A stretch of 64,000 nt of DNA, taken from positions 1-64,000 of the forward strand of contig JAMBEQ010000192.1 of the NCBI GenBank assembly GCA_024506175.1, in the 5' to 3' direction. The notes beneath the pieces are model-generated. The model saw nothing but the letters and a program-made list of their open reading frames with translations, did no database searches and was not told where the DNA came from. The position numbers and the translations under genes are program-made. Shown piece by piece: positions 24,671-33,869 of this stretch; positions within the stretch are counted from its first letter, which is position 1; each line of letters starts with the position of its first letter. Origin of the DNA: Methylocystis sp. (GTDB taxonomy: Bacteria > Pseudomonadota > Alphaproteobacteria > Rhizobiales > Beijerinckiaceae).

Positions 24671-26006
24671 AGCGTATGGCTTCCAAAGGCAGACGTAACC
24701 GATAAGAGAGCCCGCTCTCACCGAACGCCATTTTGGCGTCACCGCCGAATTGCTTGGGCGTCTCCAACAGAATGAAAGAGCCAAACCCCTTGTGCGTCGT
24801 GGCCACAGCAGGCGGGCCGCCGCTTTCTGACCACTCGAGAACAAAGAACGGCTGGCCCTCGACGGTCTCGATCTGCTTGTCGATGGCGACGGCGCCCTGC
24901 GGCGATGATAGCGCGCCATGCTTCACAGCATTCGTGACGAGCTCGTGAATGATGAACGAAATCGCTTGAGCGGCGCGTGCATTCACCGGGATATCCGCAC
25001 CCCTTGATAAAACCTGTTCCTTGAAACTGCCCACGCCAATATCGACGAGCTTATTGGTGGGGATATTCTTGAACATCGCCTCGGACAGCACCGCATGCGC
25101 ATCCGCCATCAATTGGACGCGCTGGGTCAAAATCTGCGCCGCTTCGACGATGTTTCGTCCCCTGGTCAGGGTGCGGCGGATGGTGGCGAGAATCACCGCG
25201 AAGATATTGCCGACGCGATGTTCCAGCTCGCGCGCCAGGATCGCCTGTCTCTCCTCGTGCTGCTTGCGCTCGGTGATGTCCGTGACTGTCGCGAGCACCG
25301 CCCTTTGGCCGTCCCACTCGATCGGATTGAGCCCGATTTCCAGGGGAAATTCGCTGCCATCCTTGCGCCGCCCGCTCAGATCGCGTCCGGCCCCCATGGG
25401 CCGCGTCTGAGGCGCCTGTTGGAATGTTTCGCGCAAGCCGACATGAGAGCGGGCAAACTTCGTTGGGACGAGAATCTCCACGCGTTTGCCCAACAGTTCC
25501 GCGCGCTCGTATCCAAAGAGCGCCTCCGCGCTGCGGTTCAGTCCAATGATGCTCCCGCCCTCGCCGACGATGACGATGCCATTGGGCGCCGATTCAATGA
25601 GAGAATGTTGGTTATGCGCCTGAGCGGCAATGCGATCGATCGCCTGCTCGAAGAAGGAAATGACAGAAACAGTCCCAACGCTGACAAAGCCGAAAGCAAA
25701 GAGCGCAGCCTCCGTCGGCGCCCCCAACGCGCCGGCAAAGGCGCCGTTCAGGTTGAGAATCCAGATGGCGACGATCGACGCCGCCGTCCCGAAAAGGCCG
25801 ACCCACAGCCCGCCGACAATCGCGGCGATCAACACCGCCGGGAAGAAGGTAATGAAGGGAACCCCCGGCCCCAGCCAGCCGGCCGCATCATAACGAATCC
25901 AAGCAGCCAGCGTGACCGCGACCAGCGCTACGCCGTAAGCGGCCAAGGTGTTTCGCCGCTTGACGAGGGGCGCCAGCCGGGCGCCCAGCTCCGCCTCGAT
26001 GCTCAT
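24669..26006 (-). CDS. Membrane-bound PAS sensor histidine kinase, HWE/HisKA_2 type
   Basis: A 445-residue sensor kinase. Order: N-terminal membrane domain of about four helices (about 20-125, DUF4118-like, KdpD-type), a PAS domain (about 130-250; APNGIVIVGEGGSIIGLNRSAEALFGYE...ATVTDITERK), the phospho-acceptor helix ARELEHRVGNIFAVILA with its conserved His, and an ATPase domain (HELVTNAVKHGALS; GFGSFIL). The HRVGN block is typical of HWE/HisKA_2 kinases common in Rhizobiales. No cognate regulator is adjacent; the single-domain regulator at 37714 is 12 kb away. It is convergent with pmoCAB. Confidence 0.92.
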   Translation of the reverse strand: MSIEAELGARLAPLVKRRNTLAAYGVALVAVTLAAWIRYDAAGWLGPGVPFITFFPAVLIAAIVGGLWVGLFGTAASIVAIWILNLNGAFAGALGAPTEAALFAFGFVSVGTVSVISFFEQAIDRIAAQAHNQHSLIESAPNGIVIVGEGGSIIGLNRSAEALFGYERAELLGKRVEILVPTKFARSHVGLRETFQQAPQTRPMGAGRDLSGRRKDGSEFPLEIGLNPIEWDGQRAVLATVTDITERKQHEERQAILARELEHRVGNIFAVILATIRRTLTRGRNIVEAAQILTQRVQLMADAHAVLSEAMFKNIPTNKLVDIGVGSFKEQVLSRGADIPVNARAAQAISFIIHELVTNAVKHGALSSPQGAVAIDKQIETVEGQPFFVLEWSESGGPPAVATTHKGFGSFILLETPKQFGGDAKMAFGESGLSYRLRLPLEAIR

Positions 26007-26115
26007 GCCTCGCCTCCGATGAGGCGTTCAGATAGTGGCCAAGCCTGTCGAGGCTAGAGCACGCGCGAAATTGCAACCTGTCGGCGGCGGGCGCGCTGAT
26101 CAGCCGCCGCGCGCC

Positions 26116-27351
26116 TCACCCCGCCGCCCTTAGCTGCGCCACCCGCACTGGCACGGGCGGATGCGAGAAATAGAAATTCGCATAGAGCGGGTCGGGCGTC
26201 AGCGTCGCCAGATTGTCGCGGGTAAGACGCGTGAGCGCCGAGATCATTGGCTCCTTCCCCACCATCCGGCGGGCGAAATCGTCGGCCTCGAACTCATTCT
26301 TGCGCGAGCGCCAGGCGAACAACGGGCGAAGCAGGTGCGAAATCGGCTCCTTGGCGAGGAGCAGCGCGACGAGCACCACGCCGGGATCGTTGGGCAGACC
26401 AAACCAGCCAGCGAAGGTCTCGTTGCCGAAGGCCCAGTAAAGCGCCGCGAAACCCACGAAGGCGATGACCGCCGCTTGCAGGATCATCTGCCGCACATGG
26501 CCATATTTGAAATGGCCGAGCTCATGCGCAAGTATCGACTCGATCTCGTCGACTGAATGTTTCTCCACCAGCGTATCGAAGAAGACGATGCGCTTCGCCT
26601 TGCCGAAGCCGGTAAAATAGGCGTTGCCGTGAGCCGAGCGTTTCGAGGCGTCCATCACATAGAGGCCCTTGGACTCGAAGCCGCATTTGGCAAGCAGCGC
26701 CTCCATGCGCGCCTTCAGCGCCCCCTCCTCCATCGGCGTGAATTTGTTGAAGAGCGGCGCGATGAACGTCGGATAGATGACGGTCATGGCGATCATGAGC
26801 GCGATAAACGCGACGTAAGCGATCAGCCACCAGGTATGGGGCAGCGCGCCAAGCAGCCAAAACATGCCGAAGAGGAGCGGCGTCCCAATCGCCGCGCCGA
26901 GCAAGGCCTCCTTGGCCTCGTCGAGAAGAAAGGTTTTCAGCGTCAGCCGATTGAAGCCAAAACGCTCCTCGAGCCAGAAGGAGTTGGCGAGCGAGAACGG
27001 CAATTCGAGAACATGCCCGAGCGCCCCTACAGCGAGCACGAAAACGACGCTGCGCGTCAGGCCCGGCGAGACGAACTGAGACACAAGCGCATAGAGCGGC
27101 GCCATCCAGGCGGCGAGCCAAAGAATGGAGATGGCGGCGTCGTAGAGCGTCTCCGCCATCGCAAAGCGCGTGCGGGCGATCGTGTAGTCTGCCGCGCGGT
27201 GATGCTCGTCCAGCGTGACGTCACGGGCGAAATCAGCCGGCACGGCTTCCCGGTTCGCCGCGACAGTCTCGGTCTGGCGCTTGCGAAGATAGACGCCCAG
27301 CGCCGCCGAGAGACCGATGGCCACACAAATCACGACGCCCACGAGGCTCAT
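26116..27351 (-). CDS. M48-family membrane metalloprotease (Ste24-like)
   Basis: A 411-residue integral membrane zinc protease resembling CAAX prenyl protease 1/Ste24. The zinc motif HELGHFKYGH is at about 275-285, with the third ligand probably in ENEF-like SRKNEFEADDFARRM near 360. Hydrophobic helices occur at the N-terminus and around residues 65-200. The start was moved to ATG 27351 (MSLVGVV), which follows GGGAGCGGAAATA; the track start is a GTG five codons earlier. Likely role: membrane protein quality control. Confidence 0.9.
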   Translation of the reverse strand: MSLVGVVICVAIGLSAALGVYLRKRQTETVAANREAVPADFARDVTLDEHHRAADYTIARTRFAMAETLYDAAISILWLAAWMAPLYALVSQFVSPGLTRSVVFVLAVGALGHVLELPFSLANSFWLEERFGFNRLTLKTFLLDEAKEALLGAAIGTPLLFGMFWLLGALPHTWWLIAYVAFIALMIAMTVIYPTFIAPLFNKFTPMEEGALKARMEALLAKCGFESKGLYVMDASKRSAHGNAYFTGFGKAKRIVFFDTLVEKHSVDEIESILAHELGHFKYGHVRQMILQAAVIAFVGFAALYWAFGNETFAGWFGLPNDPGVVLVALLLAKEPISHLLRPLFAWRSRKNEFEADDFARRMVGKEPMISALTRLTRDNLATLTPDPLYANFYFSHPPVPVRVAQLRAAG

Positions 27352-27680
27352 TATTTCCGCTCCCACTTTCTGATTTCCGTCAAAAATAGGCGCTCTGCCC
27401 CAGCTTTACCAGAGTGGACTTGGCCGGCGGCCGCGCGAGCGACTATCGCTTGGCGAATTGAAACAGAAGAAGTTTGGCTATGTCCGCAACGTTTTGGCTA
27501 CGGAATCGACCCTATAACGGCTGCGATTGTCGCATGAGGCGGCGCTCCAGTTCCGCAGCCAGGACAGGGACGTGACGGAGGCCGAAATCTTTTGCGGCCT
27601 AGGCACAGCCGAGCCGGCGCCCTGCGGACGCATCCCAACCAGAAGGCGCGTCGCGGCAGGGCCGAGGCGTGTGAAAAATC
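27352..27680. other. Non-coding stretch between M48 protease and EXORDIUM-like gene
   Basis: No supported gene, hairpin or clear promoter was seen in these 329 bases. It should hold divergent promoters for both flanking genes. Confidence 0.5.
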
Positions 27681-28670
27681 ATGTTCCATTGGTCCAGGAA
27701 GCAGGTTGCGTTTCTTGTCCTTGCCGGCCTTGTCCCCATCGTCGTTGCGCCCAGTTTGTCGAAAGCCGGCGAAACCTTCGATGTCTACAAGGAAAAGGCG
27801 CAGGACGAAGCGGCCCGGAAGGCCCACGGCCTGGCCATCGACACACGCGAACGTGTTCCCGATGGCACGGGTCGCGGCCTAGTCGCGCCGCCCTGGGCGC
27901 CAAAGGCCTTCTCCTCGAGAACCGGCACAAACGGCATCGCCTACCACGGCGGCCCGGTGATGCTCGGAACGACCAACGTCTACTATATTTGGTACGGCAA
28001 TTGGTCGAATAACACCGCCACGACCATCCTGACGAATTTCGCGTCCTCGATCGGCGGCAGCCCCTACTACAATATCAATACGACCTACTATAACGGCTCC
28101 GGAACGCGCCTCTCCAATGCGGTTCATTACGCCGGCGCTACGAATGACAACTACAGCCAAAGCGCGACGCTGACCAACGCCGGCGTTCAGGCCGTGGTCT
28201 CCAACGCGATCACGTCCGGCGCTCTTCCGAAGGACCCAAACGGCGTTTACTTCGTCCTAACTTCTAAGGACGTCGCGGAAAGCTCTGGCTTTTGCACGCA
28301 ATATTGCGGCTGGCACACGCACAGCCTGATCGGTGGAACGGATATCAAATTCGCCTTCGTGGGCAATCCTGACCGCTGCCCTTCCGCCTGCTCCGTGCAG
28401 ACAACGACGAGCCCCAACAACAACCCTGGCGCGGACGGAATGGCGAGCGTCATTGCTCACGAGTTGGAAGAAGCCGCGACAGACACGCAGCTCAACGCCT
28501 GGTATGACTCGAGGGGCTACGAAAACGCCGACAAATGCGCCTGGACATTCGGAACGACATCCCAAGCGTCGAATGGTTCGCTCTATAATATGACTCTCGG
28601 CGGCAGCCAGTATCTCATCCAGCAGAACTGGGTGAACGCCTCCGGCGGCTACTGCTCGGTCAAATACTGA
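27681..28670 (+). CDS. Secreted EXORDIUM/phosphate-induced protein 1-like protein
   Basis: A 329-residue secreted protein with signal peptide (VAFLVLAGLVPIVVAPSLSKAG). Motifs YHGGPVMLGTTNVYYIWYGNW, CTQYCGWHTH, VIAHELEEAATDTQLNAWYD and YENADKCAW match the plant EXORDIUM/PHI-1 family as remembered; bacterial members exist but are little studied. The HELEE segment resembles a zinc-metalloprotease helix. Several Cys pairs suggest disulphides, fitting an extracellular location. The ribosome binding site is weak. A small secreted protein gene follows 14 bases later, so the two may be co-expressed. Confidence 0.82.
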   Translation: MFHWSRKQVAFLVLAGLVPIVVAPSLSKAGETFDVYKEKAQDEAARKAHGLAIDTRERVPDGTGRGLVAPPWAPKAFSSRTGTNGIAYHGGPVMLGTTNVYYIWYGNWSNNTATTILTNFASSIGGSPYYNINTTYYNGSGTRLSNAVHYAGATNDNYSQSATLTNAGVQAVVSNAITSGALPKDPNGVYFVLTSKDVAESSGFCTQYCGWHTHSLIGGTDIKFAFVGNPDRCPSACSVQTTTSPNNNPGADGMASVIAHELEEAATDTQLNAWYDSRGYENADKCAWTFGTTSQASNGSLYNMTLGGSQYLIQQNWVNASGGYCSVKY

Positions 28671-28684
28671 TAAGGGTGGATGCT

Positions 28685-29137
28685 ATGCGTTTCCCTGCGA
28701 TTGTGATCACTATCGCGCTCTCGATCGCAGGGAGCGCCTTCGCCCAGACAGGAGCGCCTCCCCAGCCCGGTGCGCCCATCGGATTGGTGACGAGGCTCGT
28801 CGTCGTTTACAGCCGCTTCGAGAACGAGCTGGCTGGCGGCGACAGGACCAAGCTCGAGAAGCTTCTCGCTCCCGATTTCGAAGAACTTGCCGTGGCGATG
28901 GCTCCGAATGCGCCGGAGCCGGACATCCGGCATATTCCGCGCGAAGCCTGGATCAAGGCGGCGATCGAAGGCGCCGCTCGGGCGTCTATCTCGCAAATGG
29001 CCGTCCACGACCATGGCGACATCAGAATCGCCAGCTACGTCGCCTTCGCGGATGGGAAGCAAAGCTACATTGTCGATGTTTGGAAGGGCGCAGAGGCCGA
29101 GCCGCGTCTCGCCACCCGTTACCGCACGGCGCTGTGA
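28685..29137 (+). CDS. Small secreted NTF2/SnoaL-like protein
   Basis: A 150-residue protein starting at ATG 28685 after AAGGGTGGATGCT, with signal peptide (IVITIALSIAGSAFA). The pattern LVVVYSRFENELAGGDRTKLEKLLAPDFEEL... followed by beta strands (ISQMAVHDHGDIRIASYVAFADG...YIVDVWK) resembles NTF2-like (DUF4440/SnoaL) folds, which bind or convert small molecules. Function unknown. It directly follows the EXORDIUM-like gene, probably as an operon. Confidence 0.65.
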   Translation: MRFPAIVITIALSIAGSAFAQTGAPPQPGAPIGLVTRLVVVYSRFENELAGGDRTKLEKLLAPDFEELAVAMAPNAPEPDIRHIPREAWIKAAIEGAARASISQMAVHDHGDIRIASYVAFADGKQSYIVDVWKGAEAEPRLATRYRTAL

Positions 29138-29234
29138 GCCGCTGATACTCGAGGCGTTGGCCCCCAACGCCGAGCACTGCGCGGGACCTGGCTTCCTCGC
29201 GGATGGGAGCGCTCCTTGGCCCGCCCTGCCCCCT

Positions 29235-30290
29235 CTACGCCGGGATCCGCCGGCCCCGGTTAATGAGCGCGAAGGGCGCGCCGCTGAGCAATATGTCTAG
29301 CGCCGCGAGGCTTTGATGCCTGCCGTTCACGGAGAGGCGCGGCAGGGCGAGCAGCCGGTCACGGTGCTCGGGGAAGAGCATTCCCGGCCTTGTGGTGACG
29401 GCGCTCGCGAAACCCAGCTCAGCCGCCAGCGTGAATTCACGCACGCTGGCCGAACTTGGATCGCCGACCGGATAGCAAAAATGGGTCGACGCGAAGCCGA
29501 TGTCCCGCCCGATACGCTCACGGCTTTCCACCAGCTCGCGACGGGCATCCGCATCGGAAAGCTTTGCGAGGCGCCGATGCGTCTGCGAATGGGCGCCGAT
29601 CGTCGCGAGCTCGTGTCGGGAGAGCGCTGCAATCTCCGACCAGCCCAGGCAGGCTTCTCCCGCCAGCGTGCGAGAGTCGACGCCCGCTTCGCGCGCTAGC
29701 GTCGCGACGACATCGAGCAGCTGCGTCTCCCCGCCCCCCCGAAGCGCCCAATAGAGATCGGCGTGAGCCTCGCGCTTTTCTTCGGGCGTAGCGCAGTCGC
29801 GCGCGAACCGGCGACCGTCCACAACGACGTCGATGCGCGACAGCCGCCGCACGGCTTCCTCCAATTCGAGCCACCAGAGTCGCGCCGTCCGGTCTGCAAA
29901 ACCCGACGTGACGTAAGCGGTGAAGGGCGCGCGATAACGCTCCAGCGCCGGCAACGCATATTCGACGAGATCGCAATAGCCGTCGTCGAAGGTAAGGACC
30001 ACGAAGGGGCGCGTGGGCGCCGTCCCTGCACGGACGATATCGAGCGCCGCATCCAGCGAAAGGATTTCGTAACCCTGCGCCGAGAGATGGGCGAGAAGCG
30101 CGTCCAAAAATTCCGGCGTGATTTCCAGCCCGGCGTTTGGCGCAAAGGCCCCGTCGCTATTGGGGCGAACGCGATGAAACATGAGGATCGCGCCGAGCCC
30201 GCTGGTGAAGGGCGCCGCAAGGCGATGCACGCCGCTGGCCTTGAAAAGCCGCATCCCGGCTTCGATCGCCAACTCCCGCCAGGTCGCCAT
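29235..30290 (-). CDS. Polysaccharide deacetylase (NodB-like)
   Basis: A carbohydrate esterase 4 family protein of 351 residues. LMFHRVRP and the metal/catalytic motif LTFDDGYCDLVEYALP are present, with further conserved TIGAHSQTHRRL and FCYPVGD motifs. It removes N- or O-acetyl groups from a polysaccharide or a lipid-linked intermediate. Start at ATG 30290 (MATWREL) is preferred over the TTG at 30308. It is divergent from the GNAT gene and lies at the edge of the exopolysaccharide locus. Confidence 0.9.
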   Translation of the reverse strand: MATWRELAIEAGMRLFKASGVHRLAAPFTSGLGAILMFHRVRPNSDGAFAPNAGLEITPEFLDALLAHLSAQGYEILSLDAALDIVRAGTAPTRPFVVLTFDDGYCDLVEYALPALERYRAPFTAYVTSGFADRTARLWWLELEEAVRRLSRIDVVVDGRRFARDCATPEEKREAHADLYWALRGGGETQLLDVVATLAREAGVDSRTLAGEACLGWSEIAALSRHELATIGAHSQTHRRLAKLSDADARRELVESRERIGRDIGFASTHFCYPVGDPSSASVREFTLAAELGFASAVTTRPGMLFPEHRDRLLALPRLSVNGRHQSLAALDILLSGAPFALINRGRRIPA

Positions 30291-30385
30291 GAAATCCAAT
30301 CCACGCAAGAAAGTTTCAGTGATTTAGGACGAAGGTTTCTAACGATCAGTTATGCGCCTTGCGGGGCGCAGGGTGCCCCCGACTC

Positions 30386-31585
30386 ATGAAGCGTATCGTC
30401 ACAGCATTGGTGAACAGCCGACTCGGGTCGAGCAGCAGGCGCACGAGCAGGGCCGGCTCGTTGGAAATCGAAGTCCTCTCCTCATTCGAGGAAACGCGCG
30501 GGGCCTGGGAGGAACTCGCGGAAAGGGCGGCGATCAGCCCCTATCAGTACTACCTCTTTCTTTCCGCTTGGTCCGATACGATCGGCCGAGCCGAAGGCGC
30601 CCGGCCGTTTCTGATCGTCGCGCGCAACGCTTGCGGGCGCCCGCTCGCGCTTCTGCCTTTATGCATTCGGCGACGCTGGGGGCTAAATTTTGCGCTTTTT
30701 CTGGGCGGACGCGACAGCAACTTCAATCTACCGCTGCTCGACCCAAGCGCGGGCTTTGTCGAAGCCGACCTGCGCGCGCTTATTCGGGAAGCGGCAAGAC
30801 GCGCGCCCACCCGGCTCGATCTGATCTATCTGCGCAATCAGCCAAAATGCTTCGGCGGCGCCTACAACCCCCTCGCCTTCGAAACCGCGATGCCCAGTGC
30901 GAGCTTCGCTTATGGCGCGACCCTTCCCGCTCGCGTCGAGGAGCTGGCGGCGCGCCTATCCAAAGACACGCGAAAAAAATTGCGTAAGAAGGAAGCGCGT
31001 CTCGCTCAGATCGGCCCGCTCTCGTACGAGCATTGCGCGACAGGCGAACGCGCACGCGAGATCATCGACGCACTGATCGCGCAAAAAACCGCCCGCTTTA
31101 TTGAAACAGGCGCTGCGAACGCCTGCGACTTGGAGAGCCGGCGCGTGTTTCTCTCAAAGCTTTCAGCCGGCGCCGGAGAAGACGGTCTCGAGCTGCACGC
31201 GCTCTGCGTCGGTGAGCGCATCGTTGCGACCTATGCGGGAATTGTGCGGTGCGGCCGTTTCTCCGCCATGCTCAATTCGTTTGACGCCGACAGCGATATC
31301 GCGCGCGCGTCGCCAGGTGATCTGCTCTTGCATGCGCTTATGCGAAATCTCGTCTCGCGCGGCGTGACCCATTTCGATCTCGGCGCGGGCGAGGCGCGCT
31401 ATAAGAGCGCCGTCTGTGATGAGACGATCGAGCTGTGCGACGTTATCATTGCGACGTCGCCGCGTGGCGTATTGGCTGCGGGGATATTTTTAGCCTTTCT
31501 CCGCATCAAGCGATACATCAAGCAAACCCCTGCGCTCGCGACGTTTTACCACGACGTGTGGCGGTCTCTCGCCAAATGGGGATGA
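30386..31585 (+). CDS. GNAT-family acyltransferase of exopolysaccharide type (CelD/BcsL-like)
   Basis: A 399-residue protein with two GNAT-like halves, as in the Acetyltransf_6/CelD-like proteins of exopolysaccharide and cellulose clusters. Segments LLPLCIRRRWGLNFALFLGG, DTRKKLRKKEARL and the C-terminal GVTHFDLGAGEARYKS are typical. Probably transfers an acyl or aminoacyl group to a sugar. ATG 30386 was taken as start; the track's TTG 27 bases upstream is less likely. It converges with the Wzz-like gene, three bases apart. Confidence 0.82.
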   Translation: MKRIVTALVNSRLGSSSRRTSRAGSLEIEVLSSFEETRGAWEELAERAAISPYQYYLFLSAWSDTIGRAEGARPFLIVARNACGRPLALLPLCIRRRWGLNFALFLGGRDSNFNLPLLDPSAGFVEADLRALIREAARRAPTRLDLIYLRNQPKCFGGAYNPLAFETAMPSASFAYGATLPARVEELAARLSKDTRKKLRKKEARLAQIGPLSYEHCATGERAREIIDALIAQKTARFIETGAANACDLESRRVFLSKLSAGAGEDGLELHALCVGERIVATYAGIVRCGRFSAMLNSFDADSDIARASPGDLLLHALMRNLVSRGVTHFDLGAGEARYKSAVCDETIELCDVIIATSPRGVLAAGIFLAFLRIKRYIKQTPALATFYHDVWRSLAKWG

Positions 31586-31588
31586 GCG

Positions 31589-33709
31589 TCACGCGGCGAC
31601 GAGATCGCCCATGCTCGTCGCGCCTTCGACAAGATGCGCATCCGCCCCTGCCGCCGCGAGCTCGGCGCGCAGCGCCTCAGCGACCTCATCGCCGCCGAGC
31701 ACGAAGGCAAGATCGACACAGGGGGCGAGACGCAGCGCCTGCGCCGCCGAAGCCACGAGCACGACGAACTCGTAGGTATGCGCCAGCGCGACGATGACCT
31801 GCGTGAGGTCGTGCTCTTCCTCGCCTTTCGCCGCGCCGCCAGGGACCACATGCATCCGCGAACCCACGTCGCGGTGTATGGCGTCGCCGAAATCCGCTGC
31901 GCCTGTCACGAGCTCGAAGATGCCTTTCGGCGTCCCGTCGACGGACTGCACAAGGTTGTCGAAGGCCCGAGCGCCGCAATCGGCGGCGACGAGAAGCGTG
32001 CGGCCGCGCTGCGCGAGCGTGCGGCCAAGGGCGACCGCCGTTTCAATAGGCTTGCCTTCTTTTTCGCATGGCGTGACCAGAACCTTCACACAAGACGACA
32101 CGGGCCCTGCGTTCTCGCGCCGCCGCGCGGCCGAGATGTTTCTTCCCTCCGGGACGTTCCTAGAAAATGGCGCGGTCGGCGTTGCGCCTGAATATGGCGG
32201 GTCTGGCTCCTCGTCGCCCTCCGCCAAAGTTTCGAGCGAAGCGGCTGGTCTCACGCCGCCAAGAGGCGCCGCCCCGAGATCGACAAGCGCTGTTTGCCGA
32301 GGCGAGACGCTCGCCCGGCCGCTCAGCAATTCCGCAGCGGCGAACCCGCCTATGGAAAGAATAAGCGAGGCGATCGTCGCGAAGGCGATGATGGGAGTCT
32401 TTTTCGGAAAGGAAGGAATCTGCGGCGCGAGCGCGCGCTGGATAATGCGCGCGTCGGCAGGGGTCGCCTTTACGCGCTCGCGGGCCAGGGCTTCCTGATA
32501 TTTCGCGGTTTCGGCTTCCAGTTGTTCCTTGAGGAGGCGGGCGCCGCGCTCGAGATCGCGCAGCCTCACTTCCTCTGCGCCCGCCGCGCCCGCGACACGC
32601 TTTTGTTCGTCCAGGGCCCGGGTCAGATGTTCCACGCGCCCTGATGCGATGAGCGCGTCGTTTTCGAGCGTGCGGGCCGTGCGCTCGGCGGCGGCGCGCC
32701 ACTGCTGATCCAGATCGGCAAGCTGCGCGTTGAGCTCTTTGATGCGCGGATGCTGCGGCAGCAGCGTGCGCGACTCGAGCGCAAGCTGCGCGCGCAACGC
32801 AACCCGCTGCTCGAAGATTTTCCTCATGACCTCATTGTTCGCTACGTCGGGAATTTCACCGACGCGGTTCTGGCGCAACATCTCCCGCAGGAGGTTGGCC
32901 TTGGCCTGCGCGTCGGCCTGGGCGCCCCGCGCGGCTGAGAGCTGGGTGTTGAGGTCGCCGAGCTGCTGCGTCGGGATGATCGCATTGTTCGAACCGACAA
33001 GAAGCCCGGTCTTCGCCCGATAGGCTTCTACCTTCGCTTCGGCCTCCGCGACGCGCGTGTGCAGATCGGAGACCAGCGTGGCGAGGGATTGAGCGGCGAC
33101 GCGCGCAACCTCGCGCTTCGCCTCCTGCTGCATCTCGATGTAGGCCTCGGCCACGATGTTGGCGCCGCGCGCGGCGAGGTCTGGATCGCGCGAGGAAAAT
33201 TCGACGGAAATCACGCGCGTCTTGGTCGGCGAGAGCACGGCGAGCCTCTCGGCGAATTTTTCCAGCATGCGGTCTTCCGGCGACATCCGCGTAGGATCGC
33301 GCGCGACGCCGAGCAGAACCATCACGCGCGAAAGCGCGCCCATCCCATTGGCGAGCGGATCGAACTCCGGATTGCCTTGAAGGCCGAGCTGCTTGATGAC
33401 GCGACGCGCGAGATCGCGCGAGGTGAGCAACTGAATTTGGCTCTGCACGCCCTCGGCGTCGGGTTCAGTCGCCGCGGCGCGCTCGCCCTTGTCGACGCGG
33501 GTGAAGAAATTGTCCTGATTTTCAAGCAACAATTTGGCGTCGGAAGTGTAACGCGGCTTCACGGCGTTGACGAAGATGAGCGCGCCGACGAAGGCTACAA
33601 GCGTCGGGCCGAGCACCCACCAGCGCTTCCGGAGAAGCACGCGCCCCAGCCGCGAGAGGTCGATCTCGCTCGTCGATGAATCGGTCTCAATCGGTACGCC
33701 CAAACGCAT
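31589..33709 (-). CDS. Wzz/GumC-type polysaccharide co-polymerase with degenerate BY-kinase domain
   Basis: A 706-residue inner-membrane protein controlling chain length and export of exopolysaccharide. N-terminal Wzz domain with helix at about 32-52, extensive coiled coil (about 190-400), second helix near 440-460 and a cytoplasmic C-terminal domain (about 540-706). The latter has the bacterial tyrosine-kinase layout, but the expected P-loop (GEGKST-like) reads CEKEGKPIETA, without the Thr/Ser after GK, and no Tyr-rich tail exists. It is therefore probably a pseudo-kinase. Divergent from the wza-like gene. Confidence 0.88.
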   Translation of the reverse strand: MRLGVPIETDSSTSEIDLSRLGRVLLRKRWWVLGPTLVAFVGALIFVNAVKPRYTSDAKLLLENQDNFFTRVDKGERAAATEPDAEGVQSQIQLLTSRDLARRVIKQLGLQGNPEFDPLANGMGALSRVMVLLGVARDPTRMSPEDRMLEKFAERLAVLSPTKTRVISVEFSSRDPDLAARGANIVAEAYIEMQQEAKREVARVAAQSLATLVSDLHTRVAEAEAKVEAYRAKTGLLVGSNNAIIPTQQLGDLNTQLSAARGAQADAQAKANLLREMLRQNRVGEIPDVANNEVMRKIFEQRVALRAQLALESRTLLPQHPRIKELNAQLADLDQQWRAAAERTARTLENDALIASGRVEHLTRALDEQKRVAGAAGAEEVRLRDLERGARLLKEQLEAETAKYQEALARERVKATPADARIIQRALAPQIPSFPKKTPIIAFATIASLILSIGGFAAAELLSGRASVSPRQTALVDLGAAPLGGVRPAASLETLAEGDEEPDPPYSGATPTAPFSRNVPEGRNISAARRRENAGPVSSCVKVLVTPCEKEGKPIETAVALGRTLAQRGRTLLVAADCGARAFDNLVQSVDGTPKGIFELVTGAADFGDAIHRDVGSRMHVVPGGAAKGEEEHDLTQVIVALAHTYEFVVLVASAAQALRLAPCVDLAFVLGGDEVAEALRAELAAAGADAHLVEGATSMGDLVAA

Positions 33710-33869
33710 TGCCTACTCCGAGGTAAAGCGTCCCGTTAATATGAGATTATGGTTGAGACCAGGTTAAGCAGACGGCGCGGGGGAGTGAATGTTTGTTAAC
33801 CATGAAGCAATAAAACGGAAGCGTCGCCCTGCGGCGGTCATATGATTTGCTACAACTCATGGAAGCGAA

